A DNA stretch of 37,529 nucleotides. It comes from Rhodospirillaceae bacterium. Lineage in GTDB: Bacteria; Pseudomonadota; Alphaproteobacteria; CACIAM-22H2. The stretch's first letter is position 1; every line of letters begins with the position of its first letter. Shown piece by piece: positions 6,730 through 16,948 of this stretch. The position numbers and the translations under genes are program-made. The stretch covers positions 1 through 37,529 of the forward strand of contig JALHMR010000044.1 of assembly GCA_022843945.1 (NCBI GenBank). The letters run 5' to 3'. The notes under the pieces are model-generated. The model saw only the letters and a program-made list of their open reading frames with translations, had not been told where the DNA came from and ran no database searches.

Positions 6730-7902
6730 ATGACAGCGATCCCCAAGCCGGCCACCCGGCCGCATTTTCCCCATTTCTCCTCAGGCCCCTGTGCCAAGCG
6801 TCCCGGTTGGACTCTTGCCCTGCTGGCCGATGCCGCCCTCGGGCGCTCCCATCGTTCCAAGCTCGGCAAGGCCAAGCTCGGCGAGCTGATCGACCGCACC
6901 CGGGCGATCCTTGGCATCCCGGCGGATTACCGCATCGGCATCGTCCCCGCCTCCGACACCGGCGCCGTCGAAATGGCGCTCTGGTCGCTGCTCGGCGCGC
7001 GCGGCGTCGACGTTCTGGCCTGGGAGAGCTTCGGCGCCGGCTGGGTCACCGACATCGTCAAGCAGCTCAAGCTCACCGACGTGCGCACCCTGGAGGCGCC
7101 GTACGGCAAGCTGCCGGACCTCAAGCAGGTCTCGCCGGATCGCGATGTGGTTTTCACCTGGAACGGCACGACCTCGGGCGTGCGTGTGCCCAACGGTGAC
7201 TGGATCAGCGCCAAGCGCGAAGGTCTGACGATCTGCGACGCGACCTCGGCGGCCTTCGCCATGACGCTGCCCTGGGACAAGCTCGATGTCACCACCTGGT
7301 CCTGGCAGAAGGTGATGGGCGGCGAGGGCCAGCACGGCATGATCGTGCTCAGCCCGCGCGCCGTCGAGCGGCTCACCAGCTACAAGCCGGCCTGGCCGCT
7401 GCCCAAGATCTTCCGCCTGACCCAGGGCGGCAAGCTGATCGAAGGCGTGTTCAAGGGTGAGACGATCAACACGCCCTCCATGCTGGCAGTCGAAGACCAG
7501 CTCGATGCGCTGAGATGGGCCGAGCGGATCGGCGGCCTGTCGGCCCTGATGGCGCGCTCGGAAGCCAATCTGGCGGCGATCGAGAAATGGGCGGCGCAAG
7601 CCGGCTGGGTCGGCTTTCTGGCCGAGGACAAGGCGATCCGCTCCTGTACCTCGATCTGCCTGACGATCAGCGATCCGGCGGTGGCCAAGCTCGACGCCGA
7701 AGGCCGGGCCGCGGTGTCCAAGAAGCTGGTCGCGGCGCTGGAGGCGGAGAAGGTTGCCTACGACATCGACGCCTATCGCGACGCGCCACCCGGCCTGCGG
7801 ATCTGGGGTGGGGCGACTGTCGAGACGCGCGACCTCGAGGCGCTCTTCCCCTGGCTCGACTGGGCCTATGCCAAGGTAAAGCCCAAGGCAGCCGCGGCCT
7901 AG
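6730..7902 (+). CDS. serC: Phosphoserine aminotransferase
   Basis: The 390-residue protein is the long alphaproteobacterial form of SerC. It converts 3-phosphohydroxypyruvate and glutamate to 3-phosphoserine and 2-oxoglutarate, the second step of serine synthesis, using PLP; the same enzyme often serves PLP biosynthesis. [16 protein letters not shown] at the start is family-specific, and the PLP lysine is K194 in [13 protein letters not shown]. The gene is followed by serA, the pathway's first enzyme, in the usual alphaproteobacterial order. A strong promoter and a two-hairpin leader precede it, so both genes are probably controlled together at the level of translation of serC. Confidence 0.96.
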   Translation: MTAIPKPATRPHFPHFSSGPCAKRPGWTLALLADAALGRSHRSKLGKAKLGELIDRTRAILGIPADYRIGIVPASDTGAVEMALWSLLGARGVDVLAWESFGAGWVTDIVKQLKLTDVRTLEAPYGKLPDLKQVSPDRDVVFTWNGTTSGVRVPNGDWISAKREGLTICDATSAAFAMTLPWDKLDVTTWSWQKVMGGEGQHGMIVLSPRAVERLTSYKPAWPLPKIFRLTQGGKLIEGVFKGETINTPSMLAVEDQLDALRWAERIGGLSALMARSEANLAAIEKWAAQAGWVGFLAEDKAIRSCTSICLTISDPAVAKLDAEGRAAVSKKLVAALEAEKVAYDIDAYRDAPPGLRIWGGATVETRDLEALFPWLDWAYAKVKPKAAAA

Positions 7903-7924
7903 CCGCGGGCTCGCGCATTTATTC

Positions 7925-7951
7925 GCCGGCTACGCGCCGGCCGTCATTTTT
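7925..7951 (+). terminator. Hairpin plus T-run between serC and serA (terminator or attenuator)
   Basis: GCCGGC (7925-7930) and GCCGGC (7936-7941), a self-complementary 6-mer repeated around TACGC, form a GC-rich stem, followed by five T residues at 7947-7951. It looks like a weak intrinsic terminator that would lower serA relative to serC transcription. The serA Shine-Dalgarno AAGGA is just downstream. Confidence 0.45.
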
Positions 7952-7967
7952 CCCAAGGATATAGGCC

Positions 7968-9545
7968 ATGCCCAAGGTCCTGATCGCCGACAGTCTCAGC
8001 CCCCGTGCCGTCGAAATCTTTCGGGAGCGCGGCATCGAGGCCGACGTGAAGACCGGTCTCAAGCCGGAAGAGCTCAAGGCGATCATCGGCAACTATGACG
8101 GGCTCGCGGTGCGCTCCAGCACCAAGGTGACCAAGGACCTGCTCGCCGAAGCGCGTCATCTCAAGGTGGTCGGACGCGCCGGCATCGGCGTCGACAATGT
8201 CGATGTCCCGGCCGCGACGGCCCGCGGCGTGGTGGTCATGAACACGCCCTTCGGCAACGCCATCACCACCGCCGAGCACGCCATCGCCATGATGTTCGCG
8301 CTGGCCCGCCAGGTGCCGGCCGCCGACCGTTCGACCCAGGGCGGCAAGTGGGAGAAGACCCGTTTCATGGGCACCGAGGTGACCGGCAAGACGCTGGGCA
8401 TCATCGGCTGCGGCAACATCGGCACCATCGTCGCTGACCGGGCGCTGGGCCTGAAGATGAAGGTCATCGCCTATGATCCCTATCTTTCCCTCGAGCGGGC
8501 CCAGTCGCTGGGTGTGGAGAAAGTGGAGCTCGACACGCTGTTCCAGCGCGCGGACTTCATCTCGCTGCACACGCCACTGACCGACGCGACCAAGAACATC
8601 ATCAACGCCAAGGCCATCGGCAGGATGCGCAAGGGTGTGCGCATCATCAATTGCGCGCGCGGCGGTCTCCTGGTCGAGGAGGATGTGAAAGCCGGCCTTG
8701 AATCCGGCACCATCGCCGGCGTTGGCCTCGATGTCTTCCCGGTCGAGCCGCCGAAATCGAGCCCGCTCTTCGGCCGCGACGACGTCGTCTGCACGCCTCA
8801 TCTGGGTGCTTCGACCAGCGAGGCACAGGAGAATGTGGCGCTCCAGGTGGCCGAGCAGATATCGGACTTTTTGCTGACGGGTGCCGTGGTCAACGCCGTC
8901 AACATGCCGTCGGTCTCGGCCGAGGACGCGCCCAAGCTGCGGCCCTACATGACGCTGGCCAAGAACATCGGCAGCTTCATCGGCCAGCTTGCGACCTGTG
9001 AGATCAAGGCGGTGCGCATCGAATACGAAGGTCATGCCGCGAAGCTCAACGCCAAGCCGCTGACGGCCTGCGTGCTGACCGGCTTGCTGGCGCCACAGCT
9101 CGAGACGGTCAACATGGTCAACGCGCCGATCCTGGCGCGCGAGCGCAATATCGCGGTGACCGAGATCCAGCACGACCGCGCGGTCGACTACCAGACGCTG
9201 ATCCGGGTCACCGTGGACTGCGAGGACCGGCCGCGTCGCGTCGCCGGCTCACTGCTCGGCAACGACCGGCCGCGAGTGGTGGAGATCGACGAGATTGCCA
9301 TCGAGGCCGAGTTCGCGCCGCATACGCTCTACATCCGCAACCAGGACAAGCCGGGCTTCGTTGGCAATCTTGGCCGCACGCTGGGTGATTCCGGCATCAA
9401 TATCGCCACCTTCCACATGGGGCGTATCGAGACCGGCGGTGATGCGATCTGCCTCGTGCTCGTCGATCAGCCGTTGAGCGATATCGTGCTGGGCAAGGTG
9501 CGCGGCCTTCCCCACGTGGTGAAGGCGCGCCTCCTGACGTTCTGA
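7968..9545 (+). CDS. serA: D-3-phosphoglycerate dehydrogenase
   Basis: The 525-residue protein is the long form of SerA, which oxidises 3-phosphoglycerate to 3-phosphohydroxypyruvate with NAD+, the committed step of serine synthesis. The Rossmann motif is GIIGCGNIG, followed by the active-site blocks NCARGG and CTPHLGASTSEAQ. After the catalytic part comes the intervening domain and a C-terminal ACT domain (LYIRNQDKPGFVGNLG), which in this family binds serine for feedback control. AAGGA lies 8 nt before the ATG. It is 65 bp downstream of serC and meets the QueC-like gene tail to tail 14 bp after its stop. Confidence 0.97.
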   Translation: MPKVLIADSLSPRAVEIFRERGIEADVKTGLKPEELKAIIGNYDGLAVRSSTKVTKDLLAEARHLKVVGRAGIGVDNVDVPAATARGVVVMNTPFGNAITTAEHAIAMMFALARQVPAADRSTQGGKWEKTRFMGTEVTGKTLGIIGCGNIGTIVADRALGLKMKVIAYDPYLSLERAQSLGVEKVELDTLFQRADFISLHTPLTDATKNIINAKAIGRMRKGVRIINCARGGLLVEEDVKAGLESGTIAGVGLDVFPVEPPKSSPLFGRDDVVCTPHLGASTSEAQENVALQVAEQISDFLLTGAVVNAVNMPSVSAEDAPKLRPYMTLAKNIGSFIGQLATCEIKAVRIEYEGHAAKLNAKPLTACVLTGLLAPQLETVNMVNAPILARERNIAVTEIQHDRAVDYQTLIRVTVDCEDRPRRVAGSLLGNDRPRVVEIDEIAIEAEFAPHTLYIRNQDKPGFVGNLGRTLGDSGINIATFHMGRIETGGDAICLVLVDQPLSDIVLGKVRGLPHVVKARLLTF

Positions 9546-9559
9546 ACCCTGGTCGGGGG

Positions 9560-10948
9560 CTAGGTCGTCTGAATCGGCCCCGGGCCGGCGGGGACCGACA
9601 CGGCCCGGCCGATCTGCTGCGCCAGGCTCGGCGTCGGGAGGGTTCCGGGCGCGCGCGGCGCCGCGTTGGTTCTCGTCAGGTTCATGAGCGCGCGGCGAAG
9701 GACCTTCACGGGCCAGAGCCACTTCTCCAGGTCCTGACGGTAAGGCAGCAGCGCCCGGTTTATCAGCCAGTTGACCTGGACGGCGCGCAGCCACGCGCCA
9801 CCAGTAACGCCGGTGCGGCGTGCCGAATCGATGATATCGATGAGGTAGTTGACCTGCGCGGCGTGGCGCGCATTCAGGCAGAGGGCGTCGAGCACCCCGG
9901 CGCGCACCGGAAAGGCCGGCCCGGGATCACGGCCGATGGCAAGATAGTTGAGCTGAGTACGCACGCACTTCTCGCAGATGCCGCAATTCTCGCCGGTCAG
10001 CGGCCCAGCCCAGCAGACACGCAGGCGATCCGACAGCGCGGGAACGCTGGCGACGAGCTCGGTGCGCGCCGAGCGCTCGAAGCCCTGCCCTTCGGGGCGC
10101 AGCACGAAGCGCCCGCCCGACAGCAGGCAGTCGAGCCCGGGCTGCGAACCCCAGGGCCAGAAGTGGAAGATGTGGGTCAGGTCACTGCCGAACAGGCCGA
10201 TATCGCAGGCGCCGGAGAAGTGATGGAGTGCGCCGGCGAGCGCTGCCATGTGATCCATCTCCCAGCGCGTCTCCGCCACTTCGCGCCAGTTGGTGCGGAT
10301 GGTGGTCAGTGATACACCCACCGCGTCGAGGGCCGCCTTGGCGCCGGCGCGTGCGGTTTCGAACGCCGCCTCCGCGGATAGCGGGATATCGAAGCCGTGG
10401 ACCAGCACGGCGGTCTCGACCGCGGCGGTGCGATAACCGGCATGACCGGAGAGATGGCGGATCAGGGTGAAGCAGGCGTCGATCCCGCCGGAGAAGGCGA
10501 CGACCGCCCTGGACTGGCCGGGAGGGGCAGGCGGCAGGTCGCTCAGGATCTCCGTCGCCTCGATCGGGATCAGCGCGTAGCGGTCCGGCATGAGCTGGTT
10601 CCAGGCCTCGTTCATCTCCTCCATGTTGCGCAGCATGGTGGCGGTAACGGGGCCCTGGATGACTAGGCGGGCCTTCTCGCGCATCGCCACGAACAGCGTG
10701 GCGATGGCGGCAAAGTCGAGTGACTCGATGGCCGGCAGGTCGAGCGGCGTGTTGATCTCCCAGAAGATCTGGTGCGTTTCGGGCGCCTGGCCGGGCCGCT
10801 GCAGCGTGAAATCGGCCTCACGGCGGAGGAGGCCGTCGGTCGTGCGGCGCTCGCGGGCCACGACGGTCATCGTCGTATCGGTGGCGAGCCGGCGCGCAAT
10901 AAGACTGCGCGCTCCGCCCAGATTGTCCTTGGAATGGAGAATGTTCAT
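9560..10948 (-). CDS. Orphan QueC-like PP-loop ATPase of unknown role
   Basis: With the start at 10948 the protein has 462 residues. Residues 1-145 are an unrecognised N-terminal domain. Residues 150-350 resemble the PP-loop ATP pyrophosphatase QueC: VVAFSGGIDACFTL holds the PP-loop SGGxD (153-157), but the serine that normally follows is Ala158. GENCGICEKCVRT with an earlier cysteine gives C-x9-C-x2-C-x2-C, the QueC zinc site. QueC makes 7-cyano-7-deazaguanine; no other queuosine gene is near, and the protein is about twice QueC size, so another nucleotide-activated amidation or ligation is likely. Similar fusions occur in polysaccharide and anti-phage loci, but neither is seen here. An upstream in-frame ATG (10984) lacks a ribosome-binding site. 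Confidence 0.72.
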   Translation of the reverse strand: MNILHSKDNLGGARSLIARRLATDTTMTVVARERRTTDGLLRREADFTLQRPGQAPETHQIFWEINTPLDLPAIESLDFAAIATLFVAMREKARLVIQGPVTATMLRNMEEMNEAWNQLMPDRYALIPIEATEILSDLPPAPPGQSRAVVAFSGGIDACFTLIRHLSGHAGYRTAAVETAVLVHGFDIPLSAEAAFETARAGAKAALDAVGVSLTTIRTNWREVAETRWEMDHMAALAGALHHFSGACDIGLFGSDLTHIFHFWPWGSQPGLDCLLSGGRFVLRPEGQGFERSARTELVASVPALSDRLRVCWAGPLTGENCGICEKCVRTQLNYLAIGRDPGPAFPVRAGVLDALCLNARHAAQVNYLIDIIDSARRTGVTGGAWLRAVQVNWLINRALLPYRQDLEKWLWPVKVLRRALMNLTRTNAAPRAPGTLPTPSLAQQIGRAVSVPAGPGPIQTT

Positions 10949-11058
10949 TTCGTGCCACCCAGCAGCCCAGCTTGTTCCGGGCATACTCAGCCGTCACGCA
11001 AGCTTGGCCTAGGCGCAAAAACATGAGCGTAGCCGTGACAGGTATTGTCACGCTTGCC

Positions 11059-11832
11059 TCACACCAATTGAATAACCCCTTCGGCTATCCGGCGTGGCCG
11101 TTCGCCCAATCCCGCGACAATCGCATCACGACCGCGCGGGTCGATCTCGACGACCTTGGTGCCGCGTTCCACCGGCACGCCGCTGCGGGTCAGGCCCCGG
11201 ATGGCGCCGGCAATGGGTGCTGCCAGCCCGTGGCCGCCGACTGTGGCGATGGGGTCGCCGGCGGCGACGATGTCGCCGATGTTTCGCGGGGACAGGAACA
11301 GGCCATCGGCCGGCGCGTAGACCAGGCGGTCGCGGCCATGGCCGAGAATGGCCCGCGGCTCTCCGCGCAGTGGCGCCGTGGCGCCATGGCGCACGACCGC
11401 TCCGAGCGCGTCCCAGCCGGTCTCCACCGCCGCGTGACAGTTGGCGCCGACGACGAAGCCCGGACCCAGGCCGATAGTCAGCCGGGCCAGGGACCGCAAA
11501 TCCGGCGGGGTCTTCCGCTTGCGCATCCGCCCGTCAACCAGCACGTCCCAGGCGGCGGCGACAGCCAGCCCGTCGAAGGGTCCGACATGGACGGACACCG
11601 CCTGGCGGCGATCGGCTTCGAGCACCGCGCCGGCGGCGTCGTTGACCCGGCGTGCCGTCACGCCGTCGAGGGTCGCGCTTCCGTCGAACACCGAATCGAC
11701 GAAGGCCATGCGCCGCCGATGGGCGGTCGGGGCGGGGTCGTCGTGAATGACGACCGCGTGGCCGGCCCTGAACAGCGCATGCGCCACCGCCGAGCCGACA
11801 TCGCCGGCGCCGCGAACGAGGCAGCGGGCCAT
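11059..11832 (-). CDS. YqeB/EF2563-family molybdenum hydroxylase maturation protein
   Basis: The 257-residue protein starts with a Rossmann-like segment, RCLVRGAGDVGSAVAHAL, and carries GPGFVVGANCHAAVET and APADGLFLSPRNIGDIV, motifs of the YqeB family (selenium-dependent molybdenum hydroxylase system protein, related to XdhC). Proteins of this group help mature the molybdenum cofactor site of xanthine-dehydrogenase-type enzymes. Its gene follows the large hydroxylase subunit by 14 bp on the same strand, which supports that role. The selenium link is known for some members; nothing in the window (no selD or selenocysteine gene) shows it here, so a plain sulfurated cofactor is equally possible. 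Confidence 0.82.
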   Translation of the reverse strand: MARCLVRGAGDVGSAVAHALFRAGHAVVIHDDPAPTAHRRRMAFVDSVFDGSATLDGVTARRVNDAAGAVLEADRRQAVSVHVGPFDGLAVAAAWDVLVDGRMRKRKTPPDLRSLARLTIGLGPGFVVGANCHAAVETGWDALGAVVRHGATAPLRGEPRAILGHGRDRLVYAPADGLFLSPRNIGDIVAAGDPIATVGGHGLAAPIAGAIRGLTRSGVPVERGTKVVEIDPRGRDAIVAGLGERPRRIAEGVIQLV

Positions 11833-11846
11833 GTCGCAGGGAGCGC

Positions 11847-14201
<2,355 letters not shown>

Positions 14202-14243
14202 CCCAGCCCCATCAATATGTTAGTGGCGGCGGATCATAAGCAA

Positions 14244-14270
14244 ACCGGACGGGCTTGGCGACCGTCCGGT
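14244..14270. promoter_or_regulatory. Perfect dyad upstream of the molybdenum hydroxylase gene, candidate operator
   Basis: ACCGGACGG (14244-14252) and CCGTCCGGT (14262-14270) are perfect inverted 9-mers with a 9-bp spacer, centred about 55 bp before the hydroxylase start. The spacing suits a dimeric regulator. No regulator gene is adjacent, and a hairpin in the leader RNA is an alternative. Confidence 0.35.
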
Positions 14271-14321
14271 CCGCATGGCTGCCCTGTCGGCGGGGCCCAT
14301 TTAGGCTTTGCCCACACCGGT

Positions 14322-14346
14322 CAAACGGGCTAATCAGGCCCGTTTG
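14322..14346. repeat. Perfect hairpin/dyad in the hisZ upstream region
   Basis: CAAACGGGC (14322-14330) and GCCCGTTTG (14338-14346) form a perfect 9-bp inverted repeat with a 7-nt spacer, ending 33 nt before the hisZ start. It could be an operator or a leader hairpin for the hisZ-purA unit. There is no T-run, so it is not a plain terminator. Confidence 0.4.
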
Positions 14347-14379
14347 CAGGGAGCGGGACGCGATTCCCGACCGCCAGTC

Positions 14380-15534
14380 ATGACCGATCTTGCCCGCCGT
14401 GGGCTGCTGCCCGCCGGCCTGCGCGACGTGCTGCCGCCCGAGGCCGACCACGAAGCCACCGTCATCCAGCGGTTGCTTGGCGTCAGCGCCGCGCGTGGCT
14501 ATCGCGCGGTCAAGCCGCCGCTGGTCGAGTTCGAGGACAGCCTTCTGGCCGGCTCCGGCGCCGCCATGGGCCCCAACATGTTCCGGGTCATGGACCCGGT
14601 GTCGCAGCGCATGCTGGGCCTGCGGGCCGACATGACCCTGCAGATCGCGCGCATCGCCGCCACCCGGCTCAAGAAGCTGCCGCGCCCCTTGCGCCTGTCC
14701 TATGCCGGCGAGGTGCTGCGGGTGAAGGGCGATGGTCTGCGCCCGGAGCGGCAGTTCGGCCAGGTTGGCGCCGAGCTCATCGGCTCCGATTCCCAGGCCG
14801 CCGACGCCGAGGTCGTGCTGCTCGCCGTCGAGGCCCTGGAGACGATCGGCGTCAAGAACCTGACCGTCGATCTGTCATCGCCGCGCCTTGCGCCGGCGGT
14901 GGTCGCCGCCGCCGGTCTCGAGCCTGAAGCCGCGCAGCGGGTGCGCGAGGCGCTGAACCAGAAGGACCAGAGCGCGGTGAAGCGTCTGGCCAGGCAGGCG
15001 GCCCCGACGCTCGTCGAGCTGCTCAAGATCACCGGCCCGGCCGACGCGGCGCTCGCCGCCCTCAAGAAGCTCAAGCTGCCGGCCGAGGCCGAAGCCGAGG
15101 CGCGGCGCCTGTCGGAAGTCGTGGCCCTGGTGCGCGAGGCGGCGCCGAAGCTGTCGCTGACCATCGATCCCGTCGAGATCCGCGGCTTCGAGTATCACAC
15201 CGGCCTGTGCTTCACCGTGTTCGCCCGCCGGGTGCGCGGCGAGCTCGGGCGCGGGGGGCGCTACGTCGCCGGCGAGACGGTCTCGCCCAGCCTCGCCGAA
15301 TCGGCGACCGGCTTCACGCTCTACATGGATTCCATCCTGCGGGCGCTGCCCGCAGCGGGCGAGGCGAAGCGGCTGTTCCTGCCCTACGGCACGTCGCCGG
15401 CGGAGGCCCGCAAGTGGCGCGGCGAGGGCTGGATCGCAGTCGCCGGGCTCGAACCCGGCGATGCCAGCGGCGAAGCCAGGCGCCTGGCCTGCACGCACGT
15501 GCTCCTCGGCGGAGCGATCAAGGACGTTGGATAA
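14380..15534 (+). CDS. hisZ: ATP phosphoribosyltransferase regulatory subunit
   Basis: The 384-residue protein resembles the catalytic core of histidyl-tRNA synthetase: the class II motif 1 region (LPPEADHEATVIQRLL), motif 2-like FRVMDPVSQRMLGLRADMTLQIARI, then ERQFGQVGAELIG and a motif 3-like RGGRYV. It lacks a C-terminal anticodon domain and does not charge tRNA. HisZ pairs with short HisG to form the first, feedback-inhibited enzyme of histidine synthesis. ATG 14380 is chosen because family members begin close to this LLPxGLRD motif; an upstream in-frame ATG at 14308 would run through the hairpin. purA follows 15 bp downstream, a common alphaproteobacterial arrangement that links histidine and purine synthesis, since both draw on purine nucleotides. 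Confidence 0.93.
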   Translation: MTDLARRGLLPAGLRDVLPPEADHEATVIQRLLGVSAARGYRAVKPPLVEFEDSLLAGSGAAMGPNMFRVMDPVSQRMLGLRADMTLQIARIAATRLKKLPRPLRLSYAGEVLRVKGDGLRPERQFGQVGAELIGSDSQAADAEVVLLAVEALETIGVKNLTVDLSSPRLAPAVVAAAGLEPEAAQRVREALNQKDQSAVKRLARQAAPTLVELLKITGPADAALAALKKLKLPAEAEAEARRLSEVVALVREAAPKLSLTIDPVEIRGFEYHTGLCFTVFARRVRGELGRGGRYVAGETVSPSLAESATGFTLYMDSILRALPAAGEAKRLFLPYGTSPAEARKWRGEGWIAVAGLEPGDASGEARRLACTHVLLGGAIKDVG

Positions 15535-15549
15535 GAAGGCACCAGACGT

Positions 15550-16839
15550 ATGGCGAATGTCACGGTAGTCGGCTCGCAGTGGGGCGACGAAGGCAAGGGT
15601 AAGATCGTCGACTGGCTGTCGGAGCGCGCCGATATCGTGGTGCGCTTCCAGGGCGGCCACAATGCCGGCCATACCCTGGTCATCGGCAACCAGGTCTACA
15701 AGCTGAGCCTGCTGCCGTCCGGCGTCGTGCGCGGCAAGCTCTCGGTGATCGGCAACGGCGTGGTCGTCGATCCCTGGGCGCTGCTGGCCGAGATCGAGGT
15801 GCTGCGCAAGCAGGGCATCACCATCACACCGGAGACGCTGAAGATCGCGGAGAACGTGGTGCTCATCCTGCCGCTGCACGGCGACATCGACCGCCTGCGC
15901 GAAGCGGCGCGCGGCGATGCCAAGATCGGCACCACCGGCCGCGGCATCGGTCCCGCCTACGAGGACAAGGTGGCGCGCCGCGCCATCCGCCTGTGCGACC
16001 TGGCCGAGCCAGCGACGCTCGACCGCAAGCTCGAGGAGCTGCTGCTGCACCACAACGCGTTGCGACGCGGGCTCGGCCATCCGGAGATCGACCGGGCGGG
16101 CTTGCGCGCGGCCCTCGACGAGGTTGCCCCCAAGGTCCTGCCCTTCGCCGAGCCGGTATGGGAGCGGCTCGACGACGCCCGGCGCGGCGGCAAGCGCATC
16201 CTGTTCGAGGGTGCGCAGGGCACGATGCTCGACGTCGATCACGGCACCTATCCCTTCGTAACCTCGTCGAACACCGTGGCGGCCCAGGCCGCCGTCGGCG
16301 CCGGACTCGCCCCGTCGGCGACCGGCTACATCCTCGGCATCACCAAGGCCTATACGACGCGCGTCGGCAGCGGCCCGTTCCCCACCGAGCTCACCGACAA
16401 GATCGGCCAGACGCTTGGGGAGCGGGGACGGGAATTCGGCACCGTGACCGGCCGGCCGCGGCGCTGCGGCTGGTTCGATGCGGTCATGGTCCGCCAGGCG
16501 CTGCGCGTCAGCGGCATCCGCGGCATCGCCCTGACCAAGCTCGACGTGCTCGATGGCTTCGACGAGCTCAAGGTCTGCGTCGGCTACCAATGCGGCACCG
16601 AGGTCTTGAATCACTTCCCCGCCGGCATGGCCCGCCAGGCCCAGGTCAAACCGGTCTACGAGACCATGCCCGGCTGGAAGACCAGCACCAAGGGCGCCCG
16701 GTCCTGGGTCGACCTGCCGGCCGAGGCGATCAAGTACATCCGCCGGATCGAGGAGCTGATCGGCTCGCCGGTGGCGCTGCTCTCGACCAGCCCGGAGCGC
16801 GACGACACCATCCTGGTGCAGGATCCGTTCGCCGATTGA
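15550..16839 (+). CDS. purA: Adenylosuccinate synthetase
   Basis: The 429-residue enzyme joins IMP and aspartate with GTP to make adenylosuccinate, the first committed step to AMP. The P-loop-like [16 protein letters not shown] (with the catalytic aspartate) and [10 protein letters not shown] open the protein. [34 protein letters not shown] and [12 protein letters not shown] are all present, as is the C-terminal [12 protein letters not shown]. Length and motifs match functional enzymes. It lies in one unit with hisZ. A GC-rich hairpin begins two bases after its stop codon. Confidence 0.98.
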   Translation: MANVTVVGSQWGDEGKGKIVDWLSERADIVVRFQGGHNAGHTLVIGNQVYKLSLLPSGVVRGKLSVIGNGVVVDPWALLAEIEVLRKQGITITPETLKIAENVVLILPLHGDIDRLREAARGDAKIGTTGRGIGPAYEDKVARRAIRLCDLAEPATLDRKLEELLLHHNALRRGLGHPEIDRAGLRAALDEVAPKVLPFAEPVWERLDDARRGGKRILFEGAQGTMLDVDHGTYPFVTSSNTVAAQAAVGAGLAPSATGYILGITKAYTTRVGSGPFPTELTDKIGQTLGERGREFGTVTGRPRRCGWFDAVMVRQALRVSGIRGIALTKLDVLDGFDELKVCVGYQCGTEVLNHFPAGMARQAQVKPVYETMPGWKTSTKGARSWVDLPAEAIKYIRRIEELIGSPVALLSTSPERDDTILVQDPFAD

Positions 16840-16840
16840 G

Positions 16841-16861
16841 GGGGCGTCTGCCAGGCGCCCC
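16841..16861 (+). terminator. GC-rich hairpin just after purA, possible terminator
   Basis: GGGGCG (16841-16846) pairs with CGCCCC (16856-16861), and inner bases extend the stem to about 9 bp with a 3-nt loop. No T-run follows, so it may be Rho-assisted or serve mainly to stabilise the 3' end. Confidence 0.45.
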
Positions 16862-16863
16862 TG

Positions 16864-16888
16864 TTAACCTTTGGTTATCATTAACCAA
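16864..16888. promoter_or_regulatory. TTAACC repeats and TTGGTTA/TAACCAA dyad before the pseudokinase gene
   Basis: TTGGTTA (16871-16877) and TAACCAA (16882-16888) are perfect inverted 7-mers with a 4-bp spacer; another TTAACC lies at 16864-16869. Thus three TTAACC-type sites alternate in orientation. TTAACC(AT) is a CtrA half-site in Alphaproteobacteria, though the full TTAA-N7-TTAA form is absent. A GANTC methylation site (GACTC, 16910-16914) is nearby. Confidence 0.4.
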
Positions 16889-16948
16889 TTGTTTGCCATA
16901 TCTTAATTAGACTCTAAGGCTCGAACGACACTCGAGGCCCACAAGCCT

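Noticed and set aside
9560-10948. Anti-phage QatC or CBASS-type QueC-like protein
   Set aside because: None of the other genes of such systems (ATPase, nuclease, cyclase, ubiquitin-like proteins) is adjacent; neighbours are serA and a hydroxylase unit.
14875-16614. A minus-strand reading frame of 579 codons opposite hisZ and purA
   Set aside because: Shadow of two well-recognised plus-strand genes; no motif or ribosome-binding site.
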